Source of the DNA: Candidatus Gastranaerophilales bacterium
GTDB lineage: Bacteria; Cyanobacteriota; Vampirovibrionia; Gastranaerophilales; Gastranaerophilaceae
Length of the DNA: 64,000 nucleotides
Direction of reading: 5' to 3'
NCBI GenBank assembly: GCA_028693235.1
Contig: JAQUVW010000004.1
Coordinates: forward strand, 1-64,000
Made by a program: the position numbers and the translations under genes. Shown one piece after another: positions 7,578 through 15,927 of this stretch (its first letter is position 1; every line of letters begins with the position of its first letter). The notes beneath the pieces are model-generated. The model was not told the DNA's origin. It made no database searches and saw only the letters and a program-made list of their open reading frames with translations.

Positions 7578-9377
7578 TTATGCTACAAGCAAATTATTCA
7601 TTTCAATTTTCCAGTTATTTAATGCTTCTGGAATTTTTTCTAACCATGATTCTGAATTATTTTCTAAAGCAATATCTATAATTTTGTCATATAAAGTTCT
7701 AATATATGCGTGTTTAAATTCAATATTTGTTTGCCTAAATATCGCAACGGTTTTAAGTATTTCGATTAATTGTTTAATTGTAATAGGAATAATTTTTTGT
7801 TTTGCTCCGGCATATTCGTATTTAATACTTGTATAATAGGTGTTTATTGTATCAGTATGCAAAGATGGTGCAACAAATAAGCAATAACAATCTTTATCAG
7901 TGTGAATATTTTCAAATTCTCTTAAATGCCTCATTACAGGCTGTCCTTCATTAAACCACTGATCTCTACTTGCTAACATTGTTACTTCGCAAGTTGCATT
8001 AAAATCAGAATAAAAACATTCAATATCTGGTACTCCGGCAGGAGCTGTAAAAGTCGGTTCATTATCATCACCTACTATACTGTTCGGCTTTATCAATAAA
8101 GAATCATTGATAATATTTAATGCAACATTAACCCATTTTTCGAGTGCTATTGAAGGTTTTAAATCTAATTTTCTAATATTTAGTAAAGAATCAATTGTTT
8201 CATTGATTTTTAAAATATCATTGCTGTAATCAAACTTTATTTCTAAATTTTGCAATTTTACACGTTTTGCACGTAAATCAGCAATAGTTGATTTTATTTC
8301 TGTTTTTGTTGCAGGGCAAGATTGAACCGTTTTAGTAAAATTTAGTTTTTCTTCCAATTTGTTAATATCAGATAAAACTTCATTAAAAATTTCTTGTAAC
8401 TTTTCAACCGTATCAAACGGTAAATTATAAGTACCGTAAGTCGTAAAATATTTAATCCAATCTTCTTTTGAAAAATCTTTTGCTGCACCATTGTCATTTT
8501 CAATTATTGAATTTATTTCAACCATTCTTCTTGGTTCCAAATCCACACAAGCGTTTCCGTATTTACCTCTAATGTAGATATATTTCGTTATTCGCATATA
8601 TCGGATTACATTATCTGTATATTCTTTAGTATTTTTCTCTGGATTATTAAAAGTTGAAAGATATTGTGCTATATAACTTTTTCTATAAATTTCCTTTTCT
8701 GCATTTGATGGTAGCGTTTCATAGTGCTTTCTAAATTCAATTACTTTTAGGGCAATGTCATCAACATCAGAGTAATTTTTAATTGAAAGTGCAAAAATGC
8801 CAAATTCAATTTTTGTTAATCCCTTTTCCTTCATATTATTTTGTTGGCACAATTCATTAACTTTCTTAATTAATCTCAGAGCATTAATAAAAGGCTTTGA
8901 ATTCCAATCTCTACGCTCACTTTCAATTTGATTCGGATATTGTAATTTTAGTAGTGATTCAAACATAAACTCATCAAAAGTAATTTCTTCATTCAGAAGT
9001 TTATTACCAACATCTGTTATAATTATTTTTTCGGTGCTTCTATCAACTAAGCCTAATTTTTCAAGAGGGGACATTGACTGACGACCTCTCATAGGAGCAT
9101 CTTCATATTGTTTTGTTTCAAAAATTTCTTTAGCTTGTGCATATGTCATATTAATAGTTTTATCCTTTAATAAATTTATTTGTTCGGCATTTAATTTATT
9201 AAAGGTTTGTGTACTATCTGTATTTAGATATTCCCTGTTTTTAATTAACAAAGTTTGAAATTTTATTTGTGCCGCTTCGTCCCAAACATCATTCTCCATT
9301 TCTTTTGCAGTTTTTAAAAATGCGGGGATTCTTTCAGCCTCTCTAATTGTAGTTGTCATACTCCAAAGTGTATCCAA
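7578..9377 (-). CDS. AlwI-family type IIS restriction endonuclease
   Basis: 599 residues from a TTG at 9375-9377, chosen because AAGGAG stands about 8 bases upstream. The N-terminus (WSMTTTIREAERIPAFLK, then QIKFQTLLIKNREY) is the hallmark of the AlwI family, which also includes MlyI, PleI and the BspD6I/BstNBI enzymes. The acidic residues of the C-terminal half (PDIECFYSDFNATCEVTM, about 450-475) fit a PD-(D/E)xK core. AlwI cuts beside asymmetric GGATC. The target here is unknown but is likely asymmetric, given two methyltransferases. It is the last gene of a three-gene operon, 13 bases after a methyltransferase. Confidence 0.88.
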   Translation of the reverse strand: MDTLWSMTTTIREAERIPAFLKTAKEMENDVWDEAAQIKFQTLLIKNREYLNTDSTQTFNKLNAEQINLLKDKTINMTYAQAKEIFETKQYEDAPMRGRQSMSPLEKLGLVDRSTEKIIITDVGNKLLNEEITFDEFMFESLLKLQYPNQIESERRDWNSKPFINALRLIKKVNELCQQNNMKEKGLTKIEFGIFALSIKNYSDVDDIALKVIEFRKHYETLPSNAEKEIYRKSYIAQYLSTFNNPEKNTKEYTDNVIRYMRITKYIYIRGKYGNACVDLEPRRMVEINSIIENDNGAAKDFSKEDWIKYFTTYGTYNLPFDTVEKLQEIFNEVLSDINKLEEKLNFTKTVQSCPATKTEIKSTIADLRAKRVKLQNLEIKFDYSNDILKINETIDSLLNIRKLDLKPSIALEKWVNVALNIINDSLLIKPNSIVGDDNEPTFTAPAGVPDIECFYSDFNATCEVTMLASRDQWFNEGQPVMRHLREFENIHTDKDCYCLFVAPSLHTDTINTYYTSIKYEYAGAKQKIIPITIKQLIEILKTVAIFRQTNIEFKHAYIRTLYDKIIDIALENNSESWLEKIPEALNNWKIEMNNLLVA

Positions 9378-9390
9378 AATAAAATCTCCT

Positions 9391-10332
9391 TTAGTAATTA
9401 ATAATTAAAACTTCTTCCGTCACGGCTTCTTTGTTTTTTGTCTGATAATTTGAATTTTTATAGTCATAATTCAAATTAATAACTTTATATTTGTCAGAAT
9501 TTTTTTCTGCCCAATTTATTAGTATTGAATTTTCTTTGCCTTTACTTCTAAGCACATTTGATAATGCAAATTTTATATTTTTTTCATGTAACTTGTCCAA
9601 GAATATTAGCAAATCATTTTCATCGGTACTATTCCAACCGCCTTGTTCATTGTAGGTAGCACAAGTGATTAAATACGGAGGATCTGCATATACAAAACTA
9701 CTTTCATTTAGTTTTGAAATATCAAATTTTCTGAAATCCAAATTTGAAAATTCAAAGTTTTTACCCTCCAAACGTTCAATAAAATTTTTCAATTTCAAAC
9801 GCATTTTTTCGTTAAAATCACGCTTGCCGACAGGTAAATTAAATCTACCTTGAGAATTAAATCTTATTTGATTATTAAAAGAATAAATAATTAAGACGTA
9901 AAGCAAAGTATAATAGTAATAATCTATATTTTTAATTTTGTTAAAATCTTCACGCAACCTTAAAAATTTGTCTTTGTTATAAGGTGCTAAACCTGTATTG
10001 CTATTGCATTTATAATACTCATATCCGTATTTATCGCTTTGCGATAAACCGTATTTTTCAATAACTTCGTCAATCATATTAAGGAAATCATTACCCAGAT
10101 TTTTAAAAGTATTGAAAAGATAGGTTAAGTTATCGTCAGTATCATTAAATATTGTTCTGTTGCTCTGAACGTTTATTCCGACATTTCCGCCACCACAAAA
10201 CAAATCTACAAAAATATCAATATTTTTAGGAAATAACGGTAAAATCTGCGGAAGTAATTTGAATTTACCGCCGGTATAATTTAATGGAGATTGTATTATT
10301 TCTAAACTTTTTTCTTCGCACAACATTTGCAT
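9391..10332 (-). CDS. DNA adenine methyltransferase, D12/Dam class (second modification enzyme)
   Basis: 313 residues. Motif X is SPLNYTGGKFKLLPQI near residue 15. Motif I is FVDLFCGGGNVGIN near residue 41. The catalytic motif IV is DPPY (ADPPYLITC) near residue 218. This order marks a D12-class N6-adenine methyltransferase related to Dam. Its start overlaps the end of the preceding methyltransferase gene by 31 bases, so expression is coupled. With its neighbour it would protect the two different strands of a non-palindromic site from the AlwI-like nuclease. Confidence 0.9.
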   Translation of the reverse strand: MQMLCEEKSLEIIQSPLNYTGGKFKLLPQILPLFPKNIDIFVDLFCGGGNVGINVQSNRTIFNDTDDNLTYLFNTFKNLGNDFLNMIDEVIEKYGLSQSDKYGYEYYKCNSNTGLAPYNKDKFLRLREDFNKIKNIDYYYYTLLYVLIIYSFNNQIRFNSQGRFNLPVGKRDFNEKMRLKLKNFIERLEGKNFEFSNLDFRKFDISKLNESSFVYADPPYLITCATYNEQGGWNSTDENDLLIFLDKLHEKNIKFALSNVLRSKGKENSILINWAEKNSDKYKVINLNYDYKNSNYQTKNKEAVTEEVLIINY

Positions 10333-11438
10333 ACAAACAATCTCTCTGCATTTTCTTCAATTAAAGATTTACCTGTTGAAAATGCTTTATAACTTTTAGA
10401 AAACACTTTTACTTTACCTTTATTATTTAAAATGCGCAAAATTTCTTCATCAGGAAGTTTTGCATTTGACCTTTCGTTGCCCTTTTCTGCCATATTATTA
10501 TAAGAAAGAACAATGTATTTAGCATTAATATTGGTAATTAAATCTTCAAATGCTTTAACCGCACTTTGAGTGCAATAATCACTTTTCAAAGAAGTTCTAT
10601 CCATTTTTTTGGCAACGCCAATAACTTTGGGCTTTTCCCACTTCGCAACATTTTCTAATAAATGATACGCATCGCAATATTGTCTTGAATTATATGGAGG
10701 GTCAAGATAAACCACATCAGCACTTACAACTTTCACAAGGTTATTAATATCTTCATTGTATATTTCATTATGAAAATTTGTATTTTCTATATTTGGAACG
10801 GCTAATTCTAATTTTTTATCTAATTCCCCATTTTTACGATAAGCATCATAATGTCCACAAGTATTAGCAATTTTGTCCATGGCATACAGTAAAGATGTTA
10901 TAAGAATACACTTTTCACGATTATTCAAATTGTCAGATTTAAAATTTTTCTCAATATCTTCTCTTATAAACCCGATTTTTTTACAATTTTTTTTGCTAAA
11001 ATATGTATCAGCATAGTTTTTTGACATATAATTATCGGCAGTAACCGAAATTTGATTATATCTATTTATGAAATTAATAATTTTATCTTTTGAATAATAT
11101 TCATATCCAAACCAAGTTTGATGGCAAACATAATTGCTGTAAAGAATATCATTTACAATTAAATGCTTTTCTTGAAACATTGAAGCAACTGCTCCTGTAC
11201 CTGCAAATAAATCTGCAAACGTTTGAAATTCGCCACATTCTTTATTTATTATACTTTTTATAAATTGGTTTAATTTATATTTATTGCCAAGATAACGGCG
11301 ATTATTAATAGAAAAAGTTGCATATTTTTTATCGTCAATAATTGAACTATGAACCAATTTCAAATTCGTTTCTGAAAATTTAGGTTTATCTTCATTTGTT
11401 CTTGTATTCTTATGTTTGAGCAATTCTTGTACAGACAA
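10302..11438 (-). CDS. DNA adenine methyltransferase, D12 class (first modification enzyme)
   Basis: 378 residues from TTG (11436-11438), with AGGAGG about 10 bases upstream. Motif X is RRYLGNKYKLNQFI, motif I is FADLFAGTGAVAS, and motif IV is YLDPPYNSRQYCDAYHLLE. The latter two closely recall the methyltransferases of FokI-like type IIS systems. It is the promoter-proximal gene, so the modification genes are transcribed before the nuclease, a common safeguard for a newly acquired system. Divergent from the PHP-ATPase gene, with a shared 14-mer in the intergenic region. Confidence 0.9.
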   Translation of the reverse strand: MSVQELLKHKNTRTNEDKPKFSETNLKLVHSSIIDDKKYATFSINNRRYLGNKYKLNQFIKSIINKECGEFQTFADLFAGTGAVASMFQEKHLIVNDILYSNYVCHQTWFGYEYYSKDKIINFINRYNQISVTADNYMSKNYADTYFSKKNCKKIGFIREDIEKNFKSDNLNNREKCILITSLLYAMDKIANTCGHYDAYRKNGELDKKLELAVPNIENTNFHNEIYNEDINNLVKVVSADVVYLDPPYNSRQYCDAYHLLENVAKWEKPKVIGVAKKMDRTSLKSDYCTQSAVKAFEDLITNINAKYIVLSYNNMAEKGNERSNAKLPDEEILRILNNKGKVKVFSKSYKAFSTGKSLIEENAERLFVCKCCAKKKV

Positions 11439-11462
11439 AAGTTACAACCCTCCTATTGTGAT

Positions 11463-11476
11463 ATTGTAATACAAAC
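11463..11476 (-). promoter_or_regulatory. Promoter-like 14-mer for the restriction-modification operon
   Basis: Minus strand GTTTGTATTACAAT, ending in a -10-like TACAAT, 24 bases before the TTG start. It is an exact inverted copy of the element at 11554-11567, which serves the divergent gene. A common regulator is possible. Confidence 0.5.
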
Positions 11477-11553
11477 AAGAATTTTAGGCATTTTGTTTCG
11501 GGTTGTTAAGAATAAATATTTAAATACCCATGTGTCTAATATCCAATAGGTGT

Positions 11554-11567
11554 GTTTGTATTACAAT
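11554..11567 (+). promoter_or_regulatory. Promoter-like 14-mer for the PHP-ATPase operon
   Basis: GTTTGTATTACAAT on the plus strand, identical to the element at 11463-11476 in inverted orientation, 18 bases before the ATG at 11586. An AAAGGGGAAG ribosome-binding stretch follows. Confidence 0.5.
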
Positions 11568-11585
11568 AAAAAAAGGGGAAGAAAA

Positions 11586-14357
11586 ATGAATAATGTTTTT
11601 GAAAGAGGCTCAGAATGGAGAAGATGGGATTTACATCTGCATACACCAGGAACACTTAAAAATGATCAATTTGATGGAAGTAGCCTTGATGAAAAGTGGG
11701 AGAAATTTTATCAAGATATTGATTCATATATTGGAGATTCTGCAAATTCTTTAAAAAATATAGCCGTGGTTGGAATTACTGACTATTTATCAATTGATAA
11801 TTATAAAAAAATAGTTGCCGAAAATAGATTACCAGATTCAATTAAGCTTATTCTTCCAAATATAGAAATGCGATTGCAACCAATTTCTGGAGATTCTCCA
11901 ATAAATATACATTTTATTTTCAATCCTAAAATTATAGATCAACTAGAAAGTAGATTTTTCTCTAAATTAAAATTTCCATATGATAATACTAATTTTAATG
12001 CTTCTAAAGTAGATTTAACAAGATTAGGAAAAACTTTTGATAACACTTTAGATGAGCAAAATGCATATAAAAAAGGCATAGAAATGTTTGTCGTTTCTTT
12101 TGATTCTATAAAAAATATTTTCGATGAAGATATGGATCTAAGGGAAAATGTAGTAATTGGAGTATCAAATAGTTCCTGTGATGGTGCCAGTGGAATCGTT
12201 AATCATTCAGATTATATGATAGGCAAATCTTCACAATTGATAGCTGTCAGACAAGCAATTTATAAATTTGTCGATATAATCTTTTCAGCAACACCTAGTG
12301 ATATAAATTATTTTTTAGGTAAAAAAGAAACATGTTCAATAGAAAAAGTTATCAAAGAATGTGGTTCTTTAAAACCATGCTTGCATGGCTCAGATGCCCA
12401 CACAAATACAAAAATATTCGAGCCTGATGAACAGCGGTATTGTTGGGTAAAGTCAGATCCCACCTTCAATGGTTTAAAACAGATAAAATATGAGCCAGAA
12501 GAGAGAGTTCGAATATGTTCTTCCAAACCAGAGACAAAGTCAGATTATTTTGTAATTGATAGGGTTGAATATAATGATTCCAATTTCCAAACAGAGCCAA
12601 TATATTTTAACGATAAACTAACTTGTATCATTGGAGGGAAATCTACTGGTAAATCAATTTTAATTCAGAACTTAGCGATGGCAATTGACAAAAATGAAGC
12701 TGAAAAATGTCTTGAAAAATCAAAAAATAAAACATTGCAGGTAAATAATATAAAAGTTTTTTGGGCAGATAAAACGGAAGAAAATCGCAAAATAATTTAT
12801 ATTCCACAAACATATTTGAACAAATTAACTGATGAGCAACAAGAAAAAACAGAGATTGATAGTTGGATTCAAAATATAATTCTAAATAAGCCGGAAATAG
12901 GAGCTGCACATGAAACATTTTTATTAAGAATTAAAGAATATAAAGGTAATTTAGAAAAAAATATACTTGATTTGTTCTCAAAACACGAAGAATATATAAA
13001 TTTAAAAGAGCAAATAGATAACCTTGGAACTAAAACTGGAATAGAGAAAGAAATAAAAAAATTAGAAGCAGAGAAAAATTTACAATCAAAAGATGTGGAG
13101 TTTTATTCTGAGGATGCAACTCTTTATGAAGAAAGTTTATCAAAACTTGATAGTAAAAAACAAGAAAAAGAAAATTTATTATACACAAAAAATAAAATTT
13201 CAAATATAGAAAATCTAATTGAAGTAAAACAATTAGATTTTAATATTTCAAATGAATTCATAAATACAATAATTGAAAAACAAAAAGAAATTGTTGATAA
13301 TGCTAAAGCTCTTTGGACAGAACAAAAAAAATCTACACTTACAATTATTGAAAAATCTTTGGAGTGTATTGAGAAAGAAATAAATGACCATGAATCACTA
13401 ATAAAAAAGTTAGAAGAAAAAATTAAAACTAATAATGCTGTATTAGAATGTGCAAGAAAAATTCAATTGGAGAAAACAAAACTAAGTGAGTATTTAAAGA
13501 AAGAAGAAATTCTTGCTCTAAATAAAAAGGGTATGGATGATTTTTTATCTAAACTTATTGAATCTATAGATTTTTATAAATTAGAGCACCAAACATTTGC
13601 AAGTTTAGTAAATAAAGATAAAATTGTAGATGATGGATTGGAATTTTATGTTGAAAATCCTTTCCGCAAAGATACTTTTACTGAAAAACTTCTTGCCATT
13701 TTCAAAAATAATAATGCAAAATTTAAAAGTTTAATTGATATAGAAAATTTTGATGAAACTAGTTATACAAAAGACAAAATTAAAAGCTTAATAAAAGAAA
13801 TTATTGAAAATCCTTCTGTTTTAAAAGCTGATTATACTCCAGAGTCAGCTTTAAGAGAAATTTTAAGTGATTGGTATAATACTGTATATAGAGTAAAAAT
13901 GGATAATGACTCGATAGATAAAATGTCTCCTGGGAAAAAGGCTTTAGTGCTATTAAAAATTTTAATAAGTTTAGCCGAAACCCAGTGTCCAATTTTAATT
14001 GATCAGCCAGAAGATGATTTAGATAATCGTTCAATATATGATGATTTAGTTAATTATATAAAAAAGAAAAAGAAAGAACGCCAAATTATTATAGTAACTC
14101 ATAATGCTAATCTTGTTTTAGGTTGTGATGCTGATGAAATCATTATTGCAAATCAAGATGGAATCACGTCACCAAATAAAAAATATAAATTCGAGTACAG
14201 AAGCGGTTCAATTGAAAACCATTTACCTTTATACGATGCCAAGGGAAATATTGAATCTGGAATTTTAAATAAACAGGGAATTCAACAGCATATATGCGAT
14301 ATTCTTGAAGGTGGTGAAATAGCATTTGAAAAGAGAAAAAATAAATATAATATTTAA
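11586..14357 (+). CDS. PHP domain plus SMC-like ATPase (TrlF/Ppl-like)
   Basis: 923 residues from the ATG at 11586, placed after AAAGGGGAAG; an upstream ATG at 11550 overlaps the promoter element. The PHP metallo-phosphoesterase domain fills about residues 10-300 (RRWDLHLHTPG, VVGITDY, HGSDAH). Walker A is GGKSTGKS at about 350-357. A long coiled coil spans about 440-660. Walker B is ILIDQPEDDLDN near 803-814 and the switch is VTHNANL. This is the architecture named TrlF in protein databases and resembles the PHP-ATPase defence protein called Ppl. PHP domains often cleave phosphodiesters, so nucleic-acid cleavage gated by ATP is a fair guess. The next gene follows after 2 bases. Confidence 0.85.
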   Translation: MNNVFERGSEWRRWDLHLHTPGTLKNDQFDGSSLDEKWEKFYQDIDSYIGDSANSLKNIAVVGITDYLSIDNYKKIVAENRLPDSIKLILPNIEMRLQPISGDSPINIHFIFNPKIIDQLESRFFSKLKFPYDNTNFNASKVDLTRLGKTFDNTLDEQNAYKKGIEMFVVSFDSIKNIFDEDMDLRENVVIGVSNSSCDGASGIVNHSDYMIGKSSQLIAVRQAIYKFVDIIFSATPSDINYFLGKKETCSIEKVIKECGSLKPCLHGSDAHTNTKIFEPDEQRYCWVKSDPTFNGLKQIKYEPEERVRICSSKPETKSDYFVIDRVEYNDSNFQTEPIYFNDKLTCIIGGKSTGKSILIQNLAMAIDKNEAEKCLEKSKNKTLQVNNIKVFWADKTEENRKIIYIPQTYLNKLTDEQQEKTEIDSWIQNIILNKPEIGAAHETFLLRIKEYKGNLEKNILDLFSKHEEYINLKEQIDNLGTKTGIEKEIKKLEAEKNLQSKDVEFYSEDATLYEESLSKLDSKKQEKENLLYTKNKISNIENLIEVKQLDFNISNEFINTIIEKQKEIVDNAKALWTEQKKSTLTIIEKSLECIEKEINDHESLIKKLEEKIKTNNAVLECARKIQLEKTKLSEYLKKEEILALNKKGMDDFLSKLIESIDFYKLEHQTFASLVNKDKIVDDGLEFYVENPFRKDTFTEKLLAIFKNNNAKFKSLIDIENFDETSYTKDKIKSLIKEIIENPSVLKADYTPESALREILSDWYNTVYRVKMDNDSIDKMSPGKKALVLLKILISLAETQCPILIDQPEDDLDNRSIYDDLVNYIKKKKKERQIIIVTHNANLVLGCDADEIIIANQDGITSPNKKYKFEYRSGSIENHLPLYDAKGNIESGILNKQGIQQHICDILEGGEIAFEKRKNKYNI

Positions 14358-14359
14358 TT

Positions 14360-15475
14360 ATGACACAAATTACTCAAAAAACGATAATAGATAAATCTGG
14401 AATCAACAAATTAAGAAGCCTAGTAGAAAATAAAGGTTCAATTTTTCGAGAAATAAATAAACAAGATGATATTGGTTTTGATGCCAATATTGAATTCTGC
14501 AAAATGGCTAATTGTAAATACTTACCAAGTGGTATAGAAATAAAAATTCAAGTAAAGTCAGGTGAATCATACTTTAATAAAATAGGATCTTTCATCAAAG
14601 GTGATAGAGAACATTTTGCATATTGGAAAAATTTTAATTTACCAGCTTTTGGTATCACATATAATCCGAAAACAGAGACTTTATATTGGGTAAATATAAC
14701 AGAATTTTTATTAAATAATCATACAAAAGGTTACAATATCCCAGTTAATAATAAAAATATTCTGAATAAAGATACTTTTGATTATTTTATGCAATATTGT
14801 ATAGATTACTGTATAAAAGATAAAAACCGTTTTTCAATAACAAAAAAGCTAAATGATTTATATGATACAGATACAGATACAGAGTTATCATTGGGAAGTT
14901 TATCAAGCCTATTCTTATCTGAACGAAATGAAAATTTTTTTTGGAATATTATTTTAAATTATTTATACTTTTGTAATGATAAAAATGTTTTATATCATAT
15001 CGTTTATTATCTTACAATTGCAATGGGAGAGCAGGTAGATGTCTTTTGGCATGAAAATAATATAATAAAGACTTCAATTTCTATTTGGTTAAAAAATAAA
15101 TTCAATGAAATTGTTGATGAAGTTATATTGTATAAAGTTTTATCAGTTATTGGTCCTAATGAAGGCATTGACAGAGGTACGATTGGTAATTTAATTATTA
15201 TTATGATTAAACAAATCCAGAATAGAAACTTTTTACTTTTGGATATTTTCAAAAATAAAAAATATGAATTTTACATAAGAGATATCGCATTAATGTATTA
15301 TTTAAGTGAGATAAAACCTAAAGATGCTATTGATTTTTTGAATCAACAATTAAATCGGATAAATAATGAACAATTGCCACTAAATATCGATTTACCATTA
15401 TATAAAGAATTTGAGGATGAATTTATATTATATAAATCACTTATTGAAAGAGATTATGGAATATTTCTTTTTTAA
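14360..15475 (+). CDS. DUF4365 domain protein, partner of PHP-ATPase
   Basis: 371 residues, starting 2 bases after the ATPase stop, so translation is coupled. Residues 20-150 are a DUF4365 domain: GSIFREINKQDDIGFDANIEF, then the EIKIQVKSG strand and PAFGITYNPKTETLYWVNI. The Asp in DDIGFDANIEF and the Gln-Val-Lys are placed like the acidic residue and Gln-x-Lys of PD-(D/E)xK nucleases. The C-terminal 200 residues are helical with no known family. Probably the nuclease or accessory effector of a two-gene defence system. Confidence 0.75.
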   Translation: MTQITQKTIIDKSGINKLRSLVENKGSIFREINKQDDIGFDANIEFCKMANCKYLPSGIEIKIQVKSGESYFNKIGSFIKGDREHFAYWKNFNLPAFGITYNPKTETLYWVNITEFLLNNHTKGYNIPVNNKNILNKDTFDYFMQYCIDYCIKDKNRFSITKKLNDLYDTDTDTELSLGSLSSLFLSERNENFFWNIILNYLYFCNDKNVLYHIVYYLTIAMGEQVDVFWHENNIIKTSISIWLKNKFNEIVDEVILYKVLSVIGPNEGIDRGTIGNLIIIMIKQIQNRNFLLLDIFKNKKYEFYIRDIALMYYLSEIKPKDAIDFLNQQLNRINNEQLPLNIDLPLYKEFEDEFILYKSLIERDYGIFLF

Positions 15476-15496
15476 TAAAAATTTAAATTTTTATTA
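15473..15496. terminator. AT-only palindrome at the end of the DUF4365 gene
   Basis: A perfect 24-base palindrome (12-base arms, TAATAAAAATTT and its complement) that includes the stop codon. It could act as a weak terminator hairpin, but it has no GC pairs and no T-run after the stem. Confidence 0.3.
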
Positions 15497-15673
15497 ATGC
15501 CTGATATTTAAAACGATAAATCTTCTAACTAAAAATACATGAATTTATAATTTATGCTTTTATGTGTCAGACATTATTCTTTTGTCTGTCAAAGCACATT
15601 TTAAACCCATATATAGACATTCAACAATAAATGATTTTTTACAAAACTTTTATGCACTGAAAATTTGACATTA

Positions 15674-15700
15674 AAAAAGCCAGACATAAACTGGCTTTTT
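15674..15700 (-). terminator. Intrinsic terminator, native to the tRNA gene
   Basis: AAAAAGCCAG, loop ACATAAA, CTGGCTTTTT: a strong stem with a T-tract on either strand. It stands 5 bases beyond the truncated tRNA 3' end on the minus strand, where the chromosomal tRNA transcript would have ended before the element inserted. Confidence 0.8.
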
Positions 15701-15704
15701 AAAA

Positions 15705-15751
15705 TTGGGCCCGGCAGGATTCGAACCTGCGACCAAAGGATTATGAGTCCT
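15705..15751 (-). repeat. attL: 47-bp direct repeat, tRNA 3'-end remnant
   Basis: Identical to 27043-27089. It holds the acceptor 3' strand, T-arm, variable region and part of the anticodon arm of the tRNA, but no D-arm or 5' acceptor strand follows, so it is a non-functional remnant left by integration. Confidence 0.92.
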
Positions 15752-15875
15752 TTGGTAATTAAAAATTTAAAAAACATTCTAATAATTTTTTGTACGCAAA
15801 ACCCAATAATATTTGACATTTTATAATTCTTGTTTTAAAATTGATTTGTAATTTTTATAATTTTTTTACATTTTA

Positions 15876-15894
15876 TTACGACAAAATTACGACA
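15876..15894. promoter_or_regulatory. Putative integrase arm-type sites, left end
   Basis: Two direct copies of TTACGACA at 15876-15883 and 15887-15894, 11 bases apart start to start, upstream of the integrase ATG. The same pair with the same spacing occurs at 26952-26970 inside the right end. No stretch this similar was noticed between them. Confidence 0.6.
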
Positions 15895-15927
15895 ATTTTA
15901 AATAATAAAACTTACAAAGGAATTTCT

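Noticed and set aside
11550-11585. Upstream ATG for the PHP-ATPase gene
   Set aside because: It precedes the promoter-like 14-mer and would put the -10 box inside the gene; the ATG at 11586 has the ribosome-binding site.
15705-15751. Second tRNA-Met gene at the left end
   Set aside because: Only the 3' half of the tRNA is present; the D-arm and 5' acceptor strand are missing, so it is an att remnant.
15601-15819. 72-residue minus-strand frame across the att site
   Set aside because: It runs through the tRNA remnant and the terminator, and its product resembles nothing; a chance frame.
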